From NCBI GenBank assembly GCA_019918135.1, contig WBZZ01003627.1, positions 72,501-136,500 on the forward strand: DNA of 64,000 nt. Reading direction: 5' to 3'. Below, in pieces: positions 60,738 through 64,000 of this stretch. Both the position numbers and the translations under genes were made by a program. The DNA comes from Paulinella micropora. Taxonomy: Eukaryota; Cercozoa; Imbricatea; Euglyphida; Paulinellidae. Numbering within the stretch: position 1 is the first letter of the stretch; each line of letters opens with the position of its first letter. The notes under the pieces were generated by a model, which was not told the origin of the DNA, did not search any database, and was given only the letters and a program-made list of their open reading frames with translations.

Positions 60738-61772
60738 ATGGCACTGCTGTGCACCAATCAGCACTGGCCCCAGCCCTACGAAGGGCCAACCAACTTTGCG
60801 CGCTTGTCCTGGACGTCGCCCGGGCCTCTCTGGCTACACACGGACCTACTGCGGCAGCAGGAAAATTTGTGGTGGGGGGCAAGGTCCATCCCGCCTGTAG
60901 TGCAAGCCGGCCCGAACGAACTGCTTGCAGCCGCCTTTGCGCAAGAGCTAGGCCCCGATACCAGCGGCTGGGTCTGTCTAAGATGCATGAACCGCTGGCA
61001 AACGCTTTTCCACGCCATGCGCCACCTAAAGGAGCCGGGGGACAGTAGCGCGAGATGTCGCCAAGAGCGCCTAGTTTATCATGTGGCCTGCGGCGCCAGA
61101 GCACCAAGCCCCTGGGGGAACGCTAAAAACTGCGTGTGTCGGCGGCCGGACTCCGCTCCTAGCACAAACACCCCTCTTCCCTGCCTGGTCTGTCCACACA
61201 AGGCCATCCGCAGCTTGCAGAACTTTCACCTCAACCGCCTGGAATTTGGTTTTGAAAGCCGAGTGCAGTCAGTGGTTGAGAGCTGGCCCTCCGACCCACA
61301 GGCTTTGAGCCGCGTGCTTGCTCTCTCTCTGCTGCAAACCCGTGGTTCAACTTTCTCGGCAGTTGCGTTCTGGGCAAGCGTGCATCTTCTGTGCGGCGCA
61401 AAGTCGTGGTGCCAACTGCGCGGGACAGAGCTACCCCAGCCCCTGCAGCACCAGTCGTCTCTCGGGCACACGGCGCTGAGCTACACGCAGCTCCGGGAAG
61501 ACAACTGGCCTGCTATTCGGCAAGCCCTAGCCGAGGTCTTTGGCGGACTTCCCTCTGTAACTACCACCTTTGAATACGAACAAGACGTGTGGCTGCAACT
61601 TGTCTCGACCTCCGCCCGGCTGCAGAACAGATACCAACAAGAGGTTCTGCGACTTATTGTACACAAGCAACGGGTGCAGGCAATCCGAGCACGGCTGCTC
61701 AAGGCAAGTGATCTTGCACACCCCTCACAACACAGTGTTCAGTCCGTTGGCTCAGGATGCGCGCAAATTTAG
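60738..61772 (+). CDS. Cys-rich zinc-binding protein, 344 aa (right arm)
   Basis: From ATG 60738 (MALLCTNQHWPQPYEGPTNF). VCLRCMNRWQTLFHAMRH near residue 80 is a Cys-x2-Cys...His-x3-His type finger. CVCRRPDS and LPCLVCPHKAIRSLQNFHL follow near residues 130-165, and VHLLCGAKSWCQ near residue 220. The C-terminal third is helical (VWLQLVSTSARLQNRYQQE). CxxC-rich proteins with this plan occur in herpes-type viruses as packaging factors (UL32 group), but I cannot show homology. The 3' side is T-rich with a TTATTATTAAA context. Confidence 0.5.
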   Translation: MALLCTNQHWPQPYEGPTNFARLSWTSPGPLWLHTDLLRQQENLWWGARSIPPVVQAGPNELLAAAFAQELGPDTSGWVCLRCMNRWQTLFHAMRHLKEPGDSSARCRQERLVYHVACGARAPSPWGNAKNCVCRRPDSAPSTNTPLPCLVCPHKAIRSLQNFHLNRLEFGFESRVQSVVESWPSDPQALSRVLALSLLQTRGSTFSAVAFWASVHLLCGAKSWCQLRGTELPQPLQHQSSLGHTALSYTQLREDNWPAIRQALAEVFGGLPSVTTTFEYEQDVWLQLVSTSARLQNRYQQEVLRLIVHKQRVQAIRARLLKASDLAHPSQHSVQSVGSGCAQI

Positions 61773-62189
61773 ATTTTTTATTTTTTCTTCTCTCTTTCCC
61801 CTCCTTTTCTTGTTGTTTATTATTAAAAAAAACTCTTGCAATAGATTTTGAACAGAAACGTTTTCTTTAACAAAAGCTTGATTTAGCTCCCCGCACTTGT
61901 CGCAGGGGTCGGAGCTGGCAATGCTTTCGTACACCTGAAGACAGAATCAAACACACGCACACACATTTCTCTTTTTAGTCTGTCTTCGGGTTCTCGGGTG
62001 GCCGGAGTCACAGTTGCAGGACTTTTGCTTTTCCCATAGGCGTCGGTGGATGCTCCGACCTTAGCAGTAGTGGCATCCCCCTGGGATAGATAGATAGATA
62101 GATAGCATCAGGTAGCGTGGTAAGTCCTTGCAATACAGATTTAACTGCAACACCTACATACATGCATACATAGATCGAAACAGAAAAAC
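61773..62189. other. non-coding, with ATAG tetranucleotides
   Basis: No gene. Contains a GATA/ATAG tract at 62086-62105 and unique sequence that mirrors 55420-55842. Confidence 0.5.
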
Positions 62190-64000
62190 GAAATCACGCC
62201 CGCCGTGATTTCGCTCTCGTGCGACAGGAAAAAACAAAATGATGAAATCGAAACAGGGAAACGAAATCAAAATAGAGAACGAAATCAAAACAAAATTTCG
62301 ATATCAAAACAGAATGACGAGATCAAGACAGAAAAACAAAATCAAAACAGAAAAGCTAAATCAGAACAGAATTTCGAAATAAAAACAGAAAACAGAAATC
62401 GAAACAGAATTTCGAAATGAAAACAGAAAAACAAAATCGAAACAGAAAACCAAAATCAAAACAGAAAAACGAAATCAAAACGGAAAGCGAAATCAGACCA
62501 GAATTTCGAAATGAAAACAGAGAACCAAAATCGAAACAGAGAAACGGAATCGAAACAGGATGACGAGATCAAAGCAGAATTTCAAAATCGAAACGTAATT
62601 TCGAAATCCAGACAAAAAAGCAAAATCACAACAGAATTTTGAAATGAAAACAGAAAAACAAAATCGAAACAGAAAACCAAAATCGAAACAGAGAGACAAA
62701 ATCAAAACAGAGAAACGAAATCAAAACAGAAAAGCGAAATCAGAGCGGAATTTCGAAATCAAGATAGAAAAACAAAATCAAAACAGAAAAGCGAAATCAG
62801 AACAGAATTTCGAAATGAAAACAGAAAACAAAAACCGAAACAGAATGACAAACGAAACAGAAAACTCGAAACAGAGAAATCGAAACAGAATGATCAAAAC
62901 AGAATTTCGAAATCGAAACGTAATTTCGAAATCCAGGCAGAAAAGCAAAATCAGAACAAAAAAGCGAAATCAGAACAGAATTTCGAAATGAAAACAGAAA
63001 ACAGAAATCGAAACAGAATGACGAAATCGAAACAGAAACGAAATCAAGACAGAAAACAAACAAAAAACGAAATCAGAGAGAACGAAATCAAGATAGAAAA
63101 ACAAAATCAAAACAGAAAAGCGAAATCAGAACAGAATTTCGAAATGAAAACAGAAAACAAAAACGAAACAGAATGCAAAATCGAAACAGAAAACAAAATC
63201 GAAACAGAGAAACGAAATCGAAACAGAATGACAAGATCAAAGCAGAATTTCGAAATCGAAACGTAATTTCGAAATCCAGACAGAAAAGCAAAACCAGAAC
63301 AAAAAAGCGAAATCAGAACAGAATTTCGAAATGAAAACAGAAAACAGAAATCGAAACAGAATGACGAAATCGAAACAGAAAAACGAAATCAAGACAGAAA
63401 AACAAAAACCAAAATCGAAACAGAGAGACGAAATCAAGACAGAAAAACAAAATCAAAACAGAAAAGCGAAATCAGAACAGAATTTCGAAATGGAAACAGA
63501 AAAGCAAAATCAAAACAGAATTCGAAATGAAAACAGAAAACAGAAATCAAAACAGGATGACGAGATCAAAGCAGAAATTCGAAATCGAAACGTAATTCGA
63601 AATCCAGACAGAAAAGCAAAATCAGAACAAAAAAGCAAAATCAGAACAGAATTTCAAAATGAAAACAGAAAAACAAAATCGAAACAAAAAAACAAAATCG
63701 AAACAGAAAACCAAAATCGAAACAGAAAACCAAAATCGAAACAGAGAAACGAAATCAAGACAGAAAAACAAAATCAAAACAAAAAACCAAAATCGAAACA
63801 GAAAAACGACATTACAACAGAAAAACAAAATCGAAACAGAAAAAGCGAAATCAAGACAGAAAAACAGAAATCGAAACAGAAAAGCAAAATCAAAACAGAG
63901 AAACAAAGTCGAAACAGAAAAGCGAAATCAGAACAGAATTTCGAAATGAAAACAGAAAACGGAAATCGAAACAGAATGACGAAATCGAAACAAAGTGACG
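62190..64000. repeat. 17-18-bp minisatellite, right arm
   Basis: Mirror of the array at 53401-55390, units of the type CAAAATCGAAACAGAAA, with indels relative to the left array. It runs past the window end. Confidence 0.9.

Larger units (their letters stand above)
58863..64000. repeat. right arm of the giant palindrome (cut by window end)
   Basis: Reverse complement of 53598-58756. Genes in this arm are in better condition than their left counterparts. The arm is at least 5.1 kb and runs off the window. Confidence 0.9.

Overview
The window is nuclear DNA of a single-celled eukaryote. It carries TTAGGG-type telomeric repeats, tRNA-derived SINEs with (ATT)n tails, long triplet and dinucleotide microsatellites, foldback elements, a Crinkler/RHS-type gene and a complete-ended Polinton-like element. 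The exact lineage cannot be fixed from the sequence alone. No rRNA gene, functional tRNA gene or CRISPR array is visible.

Layout. 1-2.8 kb is repeat-rich: (AGT)n tracts, a TA-flanked MITE, two short interstitial telomeric tracts, three diverged copies of a 400-bp repeat and one SINE. 2799-23480 is a Polinton-like element (about 20.7 kb) with a 6-bp target duplication and inverted repeats of about 0.55-0.6 kb. Its left part holds small genes and a protein-primed DNA polymerase, read rightwards. Its middle holds virion genes, read leftwards: surface protein, major and minor capsid proteins, protease, basic core protein, packaging ATPase, membrane protein and fibre. A DNA methyltransferase and an integrase lie at the right. 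Several parts are broken, so it is treated as a fossil. 23.5-31 kb is mostly repeats (five SINE copies, an inverted pair of a second repeat family, microsatellites) with one coiled-coil gene. 31.06-32.6 kb is an intact Crinkler/RHS-like gene.

34-52 kb is a gene-dense, GC-rich, virus-like segment on both strands: a leucine-rich-repeat-like gene, an HNH nuclease, a protein-kinase-like gene, a MYND-finger gene, repeated UL52-type primase zinc domains, an SF3 helicase, a duplicated gene of unknown function, and a zinc-finger plus caspase-like locus. Genes are separated by G-run/C-run hairpins. Segments are duplicated and partly decayed. Several reading frames here run through TAG codons but close at TAA, which raises the possibility that UAG is read as sense.

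52.2-53.1 kb holds four tandem units built around a perfect hairpin. From about 53.6 kb to the window end the sequence is one long palindrome of more than 5 kb per arm, centred on a one-directional TTAGGG array at 58757-58862. Each arm carries the same three genes and a 17-bp minisatellite. The arms are similar but not identical, so this is either a real inverted subtelomeric duplication or two chromosome ends joined in assembly.
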